Shown one piece after another: positions 23,880-39,481 of a stretch of DNA of 64,000 nucleotides (position 1 is the stretch's first letter; each line of letters starts with the position of its first letter). A program made the position numbers and the translations under genes. The notes under the pieces were generated by a model, which made no database searches, was not told the DNA's origin, and saw nothing but the letters and a program-made list of their open reading frames with translations. The DNA is from Dryomyza anilis (Eukaryota; Arthropoda; Insecta; Diptera; Dryomyzidae). The stretch covers positions 101,762,464 through 101,826,463 of the forward strand of contig OX638131.1 of assembly GCA_951804985.1 (NCBI GenBank), read 5' to 3'.

Positions 23880-24570
23880 TTTTCACTATAAATTAATATT
23901 TTTACTAAAAAATAAAGTTTTTCACTAAAAAAAAATGTTACACTCAAAATTCAATTTTCCACTAAAAATTCCAAATTTTACTAAAAATTCAAAATTTCAC
24001 TAAAAATTCGAATTTTCACTACATTCCACTCAAAATTCAATTTTCCACTAAAAATTCCAAATTTTCACTAAAAATTCAATTTTTCATTAAAAATTCAATT
24101 TTTCATTCAAAATTGAATTGTTCACTAAAAATCAAATTTTTACTAAAATTCCAAATTTCACTAAAAATTTCAATTTTCACTAAAAAATTCCAATTTTCAC
24201 AAAAATTTCAATGTTCACTAAAAGTTCAAATTTTCGCTAAAAATCACAAATTTTCACTAAAAATTCAATTTTTCAGAAATAATTCAATTTTTACTAAAAA
24301 TTCAATTTTTAACTAATAATTCAATTTTTCACTAGAAATTCAATTTTTCACTAAAAATTCAATTTATCTCCAAAAATTCAATTTTTCACTAAAAATTCAA
24401 ATTTTTCTAAAATTTCAATATTTAAATTTATCACTAAAAATTGCAATTTTCAGTAAAACAGTAAAAAAAAAAACAAATTTTCATTCAAAATTCAATTTTT
24501 GTTTTTACTCAAAAGTATATTATCCCTAAAAATCTATTTTTTAATAAAAAAAAAATCATTTTTCACTAAG
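23880..24570 (+). repeat. 19-bp minisatellite array 5
   Basis: Forward orientation as in arrays 1-3, more degenerate, with variants CCACTAAAAATTCCAAATT and TTCACTAAAAATTTCAATT. A 67-codon frame (24113-24316) reads the array as Lys/Phe/Ser-rich repeats and is an artefact. Confidence 0.85.
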
Positions 24571-25559
24571 TGTTATATTAAAATTTTGCATTTCCATGAA
24601 CATTTGTCTGTCGCAATTTCAAACCAGTTTCCTGTATTTCTATTGTTTCTTGCCACAAAAGCTTTTATTTTTATAGCTTTATTTTTTGCTATTTATATTT
24701 TTAATATGTTTGCATTTTTTTTAGATCCACCTTGATCATCAGAGTGCCTGCACTTGGCCAAGGATGCAAACATTTTTCACGCTTCATTTCATTTTCGTTA
24801 TGCACTTGTCAGAGAGATAGACAGACAATTGGACAGATAGACTTACAGCCACATAGACAGACAAAAATATTTGAACATATCTATTTGCTGACAGACTAAA
24901 TGGTTCAAGTTCCTTGCATTGGTATTTATCGGAAATATCTTTCACTTTCATAGTCTTGGCGAAATTCCCCATACTTGGCATTCCCACAATGCAAATGAAG
25001 CATATACGTGTATGGGGGGAGAAATTGCGTAGTTTTTCATTTTCATGCATGATTCAATGTCGATTATTGGAGAGTAAATGTTGCTCGACAGTGAAATTGA
25101 ACACTCAAATTTAAGATATTTAGATAGATAAATATTTTTTGATTACTACAAACATCTATGTATTTTTATACTGATTATGTTAATATTTATATTGATTAAA
25201 AATTATTTTATAATATTTCTTCATAATTTAAAATTCATTAAACATTGAAATTTTTGTAGTAATTAAGTTCATATTTAGATGATATTGTGGCAATCAGCAC
25301 TTACTGATGATTGAATTATTTATATGATTGTCTTCAATCACAATAATAAATAATATGTAATAATTTACAAGAATATTATGAAATATTAATAAACGGAAGC
25401 TAAAAAAATAACATAGTAAGGTTTGTGTTATAGTAAATATATAATGATGGGATGAGCTATTATTATATATTTGCAATTAGCTCGTATACATTTTCTTTTT
25501 AGTTTTGTAAATATGATTACAAAATTATAATCAAATAATTTCTAAAAACTAACTGAATT
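24571..25559. other. AT-rich non-coding sequence
   Basis: A degenerate ATAGACAGACA run near 24819-24870 accounts for the Leu/Ser-rich minus frame there. Otherwise nothing recognised. Confidence 0.4.
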
Positions 25560-28386
<2,827 letters not shown>

Positions 28387-29280
28387 TACACGGAAAGAAA
28401 TAAAATTCTAAAACTCAAGAAATTTCGGCTCGCATGAAAAATAGTAGAATTTGACTAATATCAATAAAACACTACTAAAAGTCTAGAATTTTTTATCTGA
28501 ATATTAAGAAAGCAAATTACTTACTTATCAAAAGAGTAAACAAGCTTTATTCAACTGAATTTTGAGAAGTTCATTTATTGATTATTAAAAACCAAAAATA
28601 ACACGCAAAATTGTTGCTGTATTCTTCGCAAAAAGAACACGTGTTCATGTATCTGTCGTTGTTTTCATCGATCTTTCTTTGGCTGTAATATTCGCTCGTA
28701 TGCTTTGTTTTGCAAGGTCGCCATCTGTTTGTTAGTGTGCCTGTCCCTCTACTTAATGTAACTTAACCAAATTTCTAGATAATAAGACATTATGTGCTTA
28801 GGCATCAAAAAAAGTAACTAAGTACAATTTGTCTTGATATGCAGAAGTTTTTTTTTCTTAGGTTTCCAAAAACGTTTGTGTGTATTTTCACGATTAGAAC
28901 AACAAATCACATTTTTGAAAACTAAGAAATGAATTTCTGCGTATGGAGAATAACGCATGTGTGAATTTTCAAGATTAGAACACCAAATCATATTTTTGAT
29001 ACCTAAGAAATGAATGTCTGAGTATGAAGAATAATTCCACTTAGTTATTTTTTGACACCTAAAAAATGTATATCTACATATCGAGAATAATACCATTTAG
29101 TTACGTTTTTTATCCCTAAGAAATAAATTTCTGCATAATAAGAATAATTCCACTTAGTTACTTTCTGACTACTAAGTAGATTTGTTTCTTAAAATTACGA
29201 ATTTTTCCGTTTAGCTGTATATCATTCCGTATGCTTCTTGATTACTTCTGAATTTTTGAAGTTTTTTTCCCTCCGTGTAT
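28387..29280. mobile_element. Putative TIR element with internal imperfect tandem repeats
   Basis: TACACGGAAAGAAA at the left is mirrored by the right end TTTTTTTCCCTCCGTGTA (inverted TACACGGAGGGAAA). The interior from about 28850 to 29170 holds imperfect repeats built of CCTAAGAAATGAATTTCTG, GAATAATTCCACTTAGTTA and GATTAGAACA-CAAATCA words, 55-80 bp apart. A 92-codon minus frame (28818-29096) shows the repeat as two related 27-residue blocks; I treat it as a by-product. No target duplication visible. Confidence 0.45.
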
Positions 29281-29520
29281 AAACCATTTTTTGTAGCCTT
29301 ATAATTTTTGTATCTTTAAAAACCAAAATGTATATAAATCTCATATAATATTGTAATATTAAACAATATTACATTATATATTTAAATTGCACATCCGCTG
29401 ATATTATAACAATTAAAGCAAACATGATATTTGCACTCGATAAAATTTGACCTAGAGCTACTACATCAACTGAGCGTAACGCGAAATCGCAGTAATTAAG
29501 TTATGTTTTTTGCGCTCATG
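29281..29520. other. AT-rich non-coding sequence
   Basis: Contains AATATTGTAATATTAAACAATATTAC, a strongly self-complementary AT stretch near 29347. Nothing else. Confidence 0.35.
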
Positions 29521-29539
29521 TTCGCATGAAGTGTCATGA

Positions 29540-31070
29540 AACTGTCAGCATGACAGTTGTTAAATTGAATATTGTTTTTTTAATTTTTATTTGATGTTCA
29601 ACTCAACTGTAATGTGATACTTTAGTGGTTGCAAAATAATAAAAACAACGAGTTGTTTGTGGCAATAAAGAAATAAATAATTAAAAATACATTAAAATAT
29701 TTTATATAAATGACAGCAGGTAAAATACTGTCACGATAATAAAGAGATTGACAACTGTTCGATGGTGTGTTGTCTCTGTGCCTTAGGTGGAGAGCGCATA
29801 TTTGTCCACAAATGACTGACAGGTGTTGACAGTTATTTTGTCAAGAGTTCTACTTATTACTATAGTCACTTTTTTTCAAAACAGTTTAACTATGTTGCCT
29901 TTTTTGGCAGTGTTGCCAACGCAGACAGACCATGTCACAAAATACAGGTGTTCACTGCATTCAAGTAGTCGTTTTGTCAACAGGTAGATACTTTTGAAAT
30001 TTGACACAAGTGGCATTTATGCGTATTTAAACAGCTGTTAATTTGAATTTTTGTGACTGTCAGTTGGCGGTTATTTTGTGGCTTACTTTCAAGCGCTTTT
30101 TGGGAATGTTTTCATTTCTTTTTTGTTTGTTTTTTTTTATAACTTTGTATGTCTATTGTTTCTATAAGAAAAAAATTCATTTAAAATGTAGATTCATTAA
30201 CAGTCAATTGACGTTTAATGTCTGTTAATGTTGACAGCTGATTAAATGTTGCCTTAATTTGTAAAGAATATTTTAAATGTTTGAAAAAAGTTTGAAAATA
30301 TACCCAAATTATTCTTTTGCTAATTTATAAAAAAATTAAACAAAACTTTATCAAAGAATTTATCAAACATCAAAATATTTCTATTAAAAACATTTTTGTT
30401 TTTAAATATACTGCTTTAAGGTTCAGTTTTTCAGTCACATTTTTAAATTAAACGTAGTTTAAACTAGAAGTAATTCAACCTGTAGTCAACATGTCACAAA
30501 TATTTGAAATAACAAATTAATTGATTACTAATTGTATATTTGTCTGTAAAATTTAAAGATATTCCGCCGTTTTGTTTAGGAACTATGAACGTTTTAAAAA
30601 TGTAGAACAGTTTAAACTAAGTTTAAACTAGCACTAAAATATTGTTACTAACTGGCTTTCAAAAAGTCTTAAAATCGTAGATTGGACTCCCTCAAAATGA
30701 CCAAATATGATTAATATGCGCAAATATAAATCACTTTCACTCAAAACATATTTTCACTAACAACTCTACAATGTGCTCACTACATTAACTGTCATTTATT
30801 AAAACGTCTACTAATGTCATCAACTTCTACATTTTCCATTATATTCTCTTTTTTGCAATTTTTGCAATTGTCAGTTGTGAGAAAATGTTCTCACGTTTTT
30901 CTACACTAACTCATATGTGCCTTCAAACTAAACATAGTATCCTGCAACAAATCCTTGTAATTTTTTTTGTATGTGCTTCTTCTAGTAAGCGCAACAACTG
31001 TCAACGTGCGAAATGACTTTGACACTTCAGCTTAAGCTGTCACTATGTGCGTACAGCTGTCAACGTCTTT
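29540..31070. promoter_or_regulatory. Cluster of TGACAG/CTGTCA hexamers (candidate enhancer)
   Basis: TGACAG or CTGTCA occurs about a dozen times, often paired: CTGTCAGCATGACAG (29549), TGACAGGTGTTGACAG (29817), GTTGACAGCTG (30228), CTGTCAACGTG (30989), CAGCTGTCAACG (31053). TGACAG is the preferred site of TALE homeodomain factors such as Homothorax and TGIF, and CAGCTG is an E-box. No gene is present. Regulatory function is inferred from clustering only; background enrichment of the motif in this genome is possible, since smaller groups occur at 35.9 and 43.2 kb. Confidence 0.35.
30427..30639. mobile_element. MITE-like repeat with AGTTTAAACT inverted ends, copy 1
   Basis: Left end TTTTTCAGTCAC...TTAAACGTAGTTTAAACT and right end AGTTTAAACTAAGTTTAAAC then TAGCACTAAAA are inverted relatives. 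The interior (TCACAAATATTTGAAAT, TGTCTGTAAAATTTAAA) recurs in the copy at 46636. No coding capacity. Confidence 0.6.
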
Positions 31071-32571
31071 AACTGCTATTTTTTTTTGTATATTATATAT
31101 TTTTGTATGTTGTTTTTGGTGCATCCATCTTCTACAGCATACAACTTCAAAATTTTTTATTCTCTTTCACTGTTTTCTTTGCTATTTTCTTGATAGAGTT
31201 TTGCTCGATTTTTTGCGCTTGTTCCTTTTTCGCTGGTGGGTGGGTGGTGCAGCAGAGTTGCCGTATTGCAGCAAATGTCAAATTGATTGATATTTATTGC
31301 ACGTTTTTCGGTTGCATGTTGCAACTTTTAACGTCAAGATGCAGCTTGCATTAAGCAGTTTTTATTTTGCCATGAATGGGATAGAGTGAAACACAATTTA
31401 AATGTTAAAATATATTTAACGTATTAAAGACACACTTGTTTCGTACGATTTTTATGAAATTTATATTGACAAAAAAAAAACTGTCACTGATTTCACATGT
31501 TTTTATACATATTTTTCAAATAAAATTGTTTTATTTTTTAATTAGCAACATTAAATTCAGCATATTCACTTGAAACAATATTCACATTTGATGTATCTTG
31601 AAACCCATTAACAGCGAAGTATGTACATACAATCAAATCATAGCTGTAGACTAGTTAAGTGGTCCGATCCAGGTAATTATTTTTTGTATTATTGAAGACT
31701 CCTAAAACTATTATTCACCTACAGAAATTTACACTTTTTCCCTCCTCTAATTTCGTTGAACCATTTCCGAGGCTTTGTAATGTGTAAATTTTCTTATTTT
31801 TGACCTGATGAATACACCCCCAAGGTATGGTTCTATATTACCTCAAAATTATATTTAATTAGTCCTATCATTCCTCCAGCTGTCGATGAAATTCTATTTG
31901 CGTTATCTCTCAGCTTTCTTTTGCTAGATTTTTTTCTTAGATTGCTTCATGTTTAGGTACAATTTTACACAGTTTGGCGGTGATGGGTTAATTTCTTTGT
32001 ATAATGCTGTTAGTACTGAGTAAAAAGCATTTCAAATTATTAAATTTAAATATTATTTTTTTTGAAAAAACAATATTAAATAAACTAAAATAATAAATTT
32101 TCCACAACTTTAATATTATTGAAATAAAAAGTTTAAAAATTTTAAGTGTTAAAAAAATTCACAAATTAATAATTTTAAAATTACAATTTTTTTGTTATTG
32201 TCTAGGCGAACAAATGCGGTGTCAGTAACAGCACAACATAATTAAACACTCCCTTGAATTCATTAACGTAATTATTTTTAATGATATTTTGCGCATAATT
32301 AAGTTTATTTGGTTTGGCGTTATTTTTTTTATTTTTTTATTTGTTTATTTTTTGTTATTATTTTTGATACGGTATTAAACACGGCTACATAAAACCACTT
32401 AATACAGAATATATAAAAAATAGTTAATACTTTATAAGGTAGAACATATTTTATAATCAGGTTTTAATTTTTAATTTTTATTTTAAAGCGAAATTTAAAA
32501 TGTTTTGTAAGTATGTGTATAAATGCGATATTTTCTGTTTTGGCAAATACGATTTACCATTATACCCATAA
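31071..32571. other. AT-rich non-coding sequence
   Basis: Two overlapping plus frames at 31045-31354 are Phe/Cys-rich products of T runs. Nothing further recognised. Confidence 0.4.
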
Positions 32572-32855
32572 CACACAGAGTAGAGATTTGTTGCGCCAAC
32601 CAATTCTTTGCGCAACCAACTTATTCGGTTCTCTCAATCGCTTAGTCCGTTATTATTGTCAAAATTCCAACTATTTTAGAACAATTTAGTAAACATTTAG
32701 AACCATTGGAAGTGTGTATAGACTAATACTTCAAGAGTATATAGCACTTTCACAAAAAAAAATGTAGACAATTCGATTTAATCGAATGAAGTTAGTTGGT
32801 ACAACAAACTTTATCGTTCTTCCAACCTCATGCCAAAAGAGGATTTTTCTGTGTG
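32572..32855 (+). mobile_element. CACACAG family copy A (MITE-like)
   Basis: Starts CACACAGAGTAGAGATTTG and ends GAGGATTTTTCTGTGTG, so the termini are inverted over about ten bases. Internal landmarks: GCGCAACCAACTTATTCGG, TTCTCTCAATCGCTTAGTC, TTTAGAACAATTTAGTA and CTTCCAACCTCATGCCAAA. No ORF. Length 284 bp. Confidence 0.8.
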
Positions 32856-32869
32856 TTCTTGGATTTGAT

Positions 32870-33925
32870 TTTTCAATACGAAATAAACATACTTTAATTC
32901 GGGAAAGTTATCTAAAACTGATTTAATTTAAATTTTGTTATCAAATATTCCACGAATATAAATATTTCAATCAAAATGAACATGTTTTATTTTAATTCAA
33001 TTCGTTAAAATTGTGACAACCGATTTTTGTACACTGAAAAAAAAAACAGCTAAAAGTACTTGTTTTAACAACCCATAATTTTTTCAGTGTATGTCAAATA
33101 GTGCATTTTGAATTCGAATATAATTGTTTACAGTCAAATTCAATTCGTTAAAGTTCAGTAAAAGGTAATCAATTCAAATTTATTGACAAATATTCCATCG
33201 TATTTAACTTTTTTTTTTTCAATATAAAATTATGTATTTCAATCGAGTACAAGGCATTAAAAATTTAAGAAATTAATTCAATTCAAGTTTAAATGTCAAA
33301 TATTTCATCCTATTTATTTTAAACTGTTACAGAATACGATTTTTCAGTATAAAATACATGAACTTCAGTCGAGTTCATTACTTTAAAGTTCACTGAAACG
33401 AATTTAATTTGATTTCTGTTGTGAAAAAGTCAACATTTTTATTTTAAACTGTTCCAGAGTACATATTCAATACAAAATAAACATACTTTTATCGAATTAA
33501 ATTCATTAATGTTCTATGAAACTAATTGAATTCAAGATTTGTTATCAAATATTCCATCATATTTGTTTTTAACTGTTGTAGAATACGTTTTACAATACAC
33601 AATAAACGTACTTTAATCGAAGTCAATACATTAAAGTTACATGAAACAAGATTTGTTGTGAAATATTTCATGGAACTGGCTTTTAACTGTTTCAAAATTT
33701 GAGTTTTCAATACAAAATAAATGTATTTGCATCGAATTCAATCCACAAAAGTTCTGTGAAACGAATACAAATTGAATTTTATTGTAAAATATTCTATGAA
33801 GTTTATTATAACTGTTTCATAATTTTATTTTTCAGTATCATATAAATATATTTCAATCGAATTAAACAATTAAAGTTCTATGAAATGAATTCCATTCCAG
33901 TGTTGATGTGAAAATTTTGAATTTA
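32870..33925 (+). repeat. Degenerate ~115-bp tandem repeat
   Basis: About eight units, each with CAAATATTCCATC, TTTTAACTGTTKCAGAATAC, TTTTCAATACAAAATAAAC, TACTTTAATCGAATTCAAT and TTAAAGTTCTATGAAACGAA in that order. Unit starts near 32936, 33173, 33290, 33416, 33537, 33649 and 33775. Strongly diverged copies imply an old satellite block. Confidence 0.8.
33030..33091. mobile_element. 62-bp hairpin-ended insertion, TACACTGAAAAAA termini
   Basis: TACACTGAAAAAA at 33030 pairs with TTTTTTCAGTGTA ending at 33091 over 13 bases. Only about 36 bp separates the ends. It interrupts the 115-bp satellite, so it looks like a tiny internally deleted insertion. Confidence 0.55.
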
Positions 33926-35164
33926 GATCAAAACTAAATGTCACAACATGCCATTCGGCATATTCATATTGAAAATTTTTTTAATTTGAGTGTAATACTA
34001 TATTTTTTGTAAAATATATTTAATAAATGTTTGGAATCTTCAAATATGCTGTTTCCATTATATGCCCTAAGCTACCACTAATTACTCGTGATAAATGAAT
34101 TTATAGGTCTTAATATTTCCTATAGTTCGCTTTTGATTTCGTTAAAATTCTCAACAAATGTTGTTAATTAGCAGTTAAACAAAAAGGTTTTTTTTTGTTT
34201 TTTTTTTGCACGAAAACATAATTAATATAATTAGCAACTTGTGGAAATAAATACACGATTGCAAACCAACACAGCAAAAAATGTTGATTTATTAACTGCG
34301 TCTGGTCAATGACTTTTTAATATGCCTATTTTTTTGTAGAACAATAAATATACACAAATATATATAAAATAAATATAAAATACATATTCGAAAACAACAA
34401 TATTTACAAACAAAAATTTACGTATTAAATAAATTTTTAATTTCCCTTTTCAATTTGCACAAACAAAAATGATTTCCAGCGAAAAAATTCAATTGCCAAA
34501 AAAAGCTATATTAAAAAACAATATATATATATAAAAAACAATATATATATATCTTATATATTCTTAAAATAATTATGCATCGTTGAGTAATTTTATTTGA
34601 CTGCCAAAACACACCTTCAAAAATGTCATAAAAATCTACTTGAATTAAATACAACATTCTCATTTCATTTTTGTATTTTTTGGAAGCAATGCGTCATTTT
34701 TCATTACATGTTGGCTACATGTTGGCAAAAAGTAGGTCTCTTCCCAGTCGTAGACTCATTGAATTTCCCAAGAAACCAACATAACAATCGCATGTAATTG
34801 CTGCGCGCTTTGTCAGCACTTTGAAGTCGTTTTTCATACGGCGTAGGTGCCCAACGGAAATACTTGTGCGTTTCATTCATTGTAGTGGGTGTTTTTGGGT
34901 ACCAGCTATATCAAATGATAGGCTTTTGAATTCTAAAACATGATTTCCGTTCTGATGTTTTGCCTAAACGACTGTTAATTGATTGCCTCAATTTTCTTTT
35001 GGATATGACACAGAATTTCAATTTGTAAAAAAAGAGTTGTATGTGGAATTAAATAAACTATGTAACATACTAGAAAATAAATATAGGACTTATACTAAAA
35101 ATTATAATTATAAAATATAAATTAAACTTTTTAAATATGGAAAATTTAAAATTTTCAAAATGTA
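33926..35164. other. AT-rich non-coding sequence
   Basis: Contains a small direct repeat AAAAAACAATATATATATAT at 34513 and 34532. A mildly GC-richer patch lies at 34795-34900. No gene. Confidence 0.4.
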
Positions 35165-35430
35165 CAATATTTCCATTTTATGAAAAATTGAATTTTAAGT
35201 AAATATTTGATTTTTTAGTGAAAAATTGAATTTTTATTTAAAAATTAAATTTTAAGTAAAAAAAAGGAATTTATAGTGAAAATTTGAATTTTTAGTGAAA
35301 TATTTAATTTTTAATGACAAATTGAATTTTAGTGAATAACTAATTTTTAGTGAAAGATTTATTTTTTTGTTGAAATTTTGAATTTTATTTTTTTTAGTGA
35401 AAAATTAAATTTTTCGCGTTCTTTATGATT
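35165..35430 (-). repeat. 19-bp minisatellite array 6, inverted orientation
   Basis: Same orientation as array 4 (TTGAATTTTTAGTGAAAAA). Short and degenerate, about a dozen recognisable units. Confidence 0.8.
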
Positions 35431-36900
35431 TACTTAACTAAAAGCTTTTTAATTTAAAAAATCCCATTACTTTAATTAAGACCCTTTAACGTTATGTTTG
35501 TTGCGCTACATTTCAACCCAAGGTCACTAAAAAAATTAATGTTTAATATTTATTTATTTTTTCATTAAAAATAGTTTTTTTTCCTTACCGCAGGTTAATT
35601 GCTTAAATACTTCGCTAACATGCTTAAACTGAAGACCAATTTTTTTTTAAATTCCTCCATTAGCATTTGGCTTACCACTGAAACGTTTTAAGTCTGCAAA
35701 ATATTTTTTTGTTTAATGCAATCATAACGATTACAAGCAGTTAAACATATGGATAGTTTTAATTAATTAGTGACTGCGCAATAATCAATCATTGAAAACG
35801 TGTTTTACTTTAAGCTTTACTTAAGTTATTAAATGAAGAAAAAAAACATAATATTTTAAAGATTTATTTATTTTAAAATAATTTTTTAGTGTCCAAATAA
35901 ATGCTGTCAAATGAAGCGTTTACTGTGTGCGCAGCAGCAGCAGCTGACAAATGGCAGACAGTTAACGACAGTTAAACTCCTTAATTAATCAGTGTTTAAA
36001 TGGGCAGCCTCAGTGTGGCAGTTCATAATGAAGTCTGCACCAGGTTCAACACATTTGTTTGATACTTGACAGCTGCACCGAGAGACAGGTTTGAAGCAAA
36101 TTATAAAATAATGATGTAGTTATGTTTTCTCAATTATGAGGAATGAAAAATTTTTAAATATTTAAAATTTTTAACTACTAGTAATGATCATTGCTAGTTT
36201 TAAAATAAGACCTTTTATTATTTAATATTTTTTTAGATTTTGCAAAATTGCTGAAAACTTAAATGAATGCTTAAGAACATGTTTAGAAAAATGTTAAATA
36301 TATGGCTTAATATGCTGTTTTAATTTTAAAATAATAAAATATAATAAAACTTAAAATTTGTAGCCACTAAACATGAAAACTATAGCTCGTAAATGCTGAC
36401 TTGAAAAACTTGTATATTTTGAACTGAATACAAAAACACATTATTTAGCATTTTTAATATAAAAAATAATTATATTAAAATAAATTAAAAATGCAGTATT
36501 CAATTTACTAGTATCTCCAATAAATACTTTTATTTTTGCGATCCTTTAAATATAACTATAATTTGTCGCAACATGTTAAATATTTATTGTACGTTTAATT
36601 TACAACGCATTTGAACTACACAATCAAAATAAATAATTTAGCATTCAGCATATATAAAAAAGCATTTCTAAAATAAACTCAAAATCGAGCATGGAAATTA
36701 TTAGTATCTTCAATATTTTATATTAGTTTTGCAATGCTTTCAAGTCGCCTAGAATTTGTCGCCAAATGTTGTTTAATACACATGGCGCCCTGAATTTACC
36801 ACGCATTTGACATGCACTCAAATGTCATTAAACAATCTTTAAATAAAACATTTTGTAATTTGAATGTAATGAAAATGTTGGCGTTGGCATTATTATTTGT
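35431..36900. other. AT-rich non-coding sequence with a CAG/GACAG patch
   Basis: At 35925-36090 there is (CAG)n leading into CTGACAAATGGCAGACAGTT, followed by further GACAGTT and GACAGCTGC words, echoing the 29.5-31 kb cluster. Otherwise nothing. Confidence 0.4.
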
Positions 36901-36919
36901 TGTTCTTGTTGTTATTGAG

Positions 36920-37000
36920 CAGCGCACGCGCACGCAATCACGCATGCGTGTTGACGGGGACACATTGAAATTGTGAACGCGCACGCATGCGTGGTGAATA
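36920..37000. other. CG-rich alternating tract with two CACGCATGCGTG palindromes
   Basis: CACGCATGCGTG, a perfect 12-bp palindrome, occurs at 36939-36950 and again at 36982-36993. CGCACGCGCACGCA precedes the first copy and ACGCGCACGCATG contains the second. Alternating purine-pyrimidine sequence of this kind can adopt Z-DNA; the palindromes could also be dimeric protein sites. Confidence 0.6.
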
Positions 37001-37109
37001 TTGTTTTGACTTTTTTTAACATTTAAATTATAAGTTGCAATTTTAAAGATTTATGACTTGCGGTTAAACCAAGTTGCAAACAACAGCTGGGCAAGAAGGT
37101 GACCAGATT

Positions 37110-37860
37110 TTTAAATTTAAATTTTTCTTTAAAAATTCAATTCTTCATTAAAAAAAAAAAATTTTAATTTTCACTAAAAATTCAATTTTTCACTCAAAAT
37201 TTAACTTTTGACTAAAAATTTAAATGTTCACTAAAAATTAAATTTTTTATTAACAATTAAAATTTTTACTAAAAATTAAATTTTTCACTAAAAATTCAAT
37301 GTTTCACTAAAATTCAATTTTTCACATAAAATTCAAATTTTCACTAAAAATTCAATTTTTCACTATAAATTCAATTTTTCACTAAAAATTCAATTTTTCA
37401 CTAAAAATTCAAATTTTCACTAAAAATTCAATTTTTCACTAAAAATTTAAATGTTCACTAAAAATTAAATTTTTTTATTAACAATTAAATTTTTCACTAA
37501 AAATTAAATGTTTACTAAAAATTCAATTTTTCACATAAAATTCAATTTTTTACATAAAATTCACATTTTCTCTAAAAATTCAATTTTACACTAAAAATTC
37601 AATTTTTCACTAAAAATTCAATTTTTCACTAAAAATTCAATTTTTCACTAAAAATTCAAATTTTCACTAAAAATTAAATTTTTCACTAAAAATTCCATTT
37701 ATTACTAAAAATTCAATTTTTCAATAAAAATTCAATTTTTCACTAAAACTTCAATTTTTCACTAAAAATAAAATTGTTCACTAAAAAGTAAATTTTTCAC
37801 TTAAAATTAAATTTTTCACTATAATTTTTGTCACTTAAAATTCAATTTTTCAATAATAAT
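37110..37860 (+). repeat. 19-bp minisatellite array 7
   Basis: Forward orientation. Regular runs of TTTTTCACTAAAAATTCAA at 37340-37450 and 37560-37680, more degenerate at both ends. Shows higher-order structure: the blocks AAATGTTCACTAAAAATTAA and TTTTTCACATAAAATTCA each recur. Confidence 0.92.
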
Positions 37861-39481
37861 TTTTCCCATTATATCTGGTTCAAAGTCCGTCTTGTCTAGT
37901 ACTACATTAATCACATAAGAAATACTCCAAGTCCAAATCTGAAGACAGCACCCACTTTAACCATTTTCTAACAATTATTTAGCAATTGAAGTACACACTT
38001 TTTCTCTATAAATGCGCAATACGCACATTCCATACCACGGCGCACTTAATTCTGGGAAAATGTATTTATTATGCAATTCACTCAGTTAAACGTCTGCAAT
38101 TTATTAGGTTCGTTTGTTGCATTTTATGGTTATTATTTATATGCTTTCATACGATGATATTCTTTTAATTTATTACATCAGTTGATGATGATAACAACGA
38201 CGACAACGACGCATTGCAATGCGATATAATTATGTAAAATTAATCAAGTGAAATTTCTTTTATGGCTTTCTTGCGTGCATTCGTACAATTTTATTGAAGT
38301 TAAATCTGGAGTTAAAACTGTCACTTGTTGCATCAATGTAATTTTGTCATTTTTATTTCACTTTTATTTATTATGCTGAGCACTTGAAATATTTTCACGC
38401 CCCAAAAAGGCTTTATTTATTCGTTCTTTATCTTTGCATTAAATTGCAGCAAATCAAGTAGTTTATTATTTTTCCAACATCATTTTTATTATTATCATCA
38501 TCCACATCATCTTCATTTTTGCTGCATTTCTGTTGCTTTCTGCGACTTGCAATTTTGCGTGCTCAACTGCTGGGTGTGTCCCGACCTTGTTAAACCTTAA
38601 ATGCGACCCTGTAAATTGTTGTTATTAAATTCAATTTAAATTTTGCGCCAAAAGTTGGCGCGCTTCATAACAGGAAATACTTGCACTTTGGTGGTAAATA
38701 TTATTGAATTAATAACTAAATTGTTTTGTATCTAAAACAAAATCTAACCACTGACCTTAATTTTAAAATTAATAAAAATCTAAGTTCCCCCAAAACACTT
38801 CAAACGAATTGCCGCGTTTTACTATAATTTTGGCAACTATTTTATATATGGTATGAACACGTTCCGCTGCGATTGCTATAGCACCTATTAATTATTTTCG
38901 GAATATGTTTTTTTTTATTTTTTTTTTGATAATAACAATTTAATTTTCAAACGTCTTTTTAAAAACAAAAAAATCAATTATAAAACTCTCCAAACTTCAC
39001 CCTATAAATTATGATTTGTCTGCGTGCTGTATAAGTTTCTAGTTTTCTCTATAAAACCTATTATCTATTATCTTTTGGAATTAGTGCCGATCTTCAATTC
39101 GCTGCTTGTAACTTATACTATGTCTGTGCTCAATGTGTGGTCAATACCAAAGCGGTATTGCGGTTTTTAACAAAAGCCACTGTAAGAATTTAATCAGATT
39201 AAAACCAAAATGCCAAATGAGTAGCAGGCTATGAAATATATATGCGAATATAAATAAGATCACAGCTGAAGCACTACTGATCGGAAATTATGCCAAAGAT
39301 GGCAAAATGAAATGAGGAATTAAAAGGAACTTTATGATAGCAATGACTACTGAGATAAATTTGTTTAAGAATTATGCGGTTTGTGCACAGATAGAAGATA
39401 AAATGCGTGGGAGAACAAAGTAATAGTTAAAACAATTAGTACGAATATAATTATAATTGGACTATTTAATATTTAAAACTA
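37861..39481. other. Non-coding sequence
   Basis: GATGATGATAACAACGACGACAACGACG at 38183-38211 is triplet-rich. No protein family in any frame, and no further repeat recognised. Confidence 0.4.

Noticed and set aside
28818..29096. 92-codon minus frame with two 27-residue repeats
   Set aside because: Reflects an imperfect DNA tandem repeat inside a TIR element; no start or family support.
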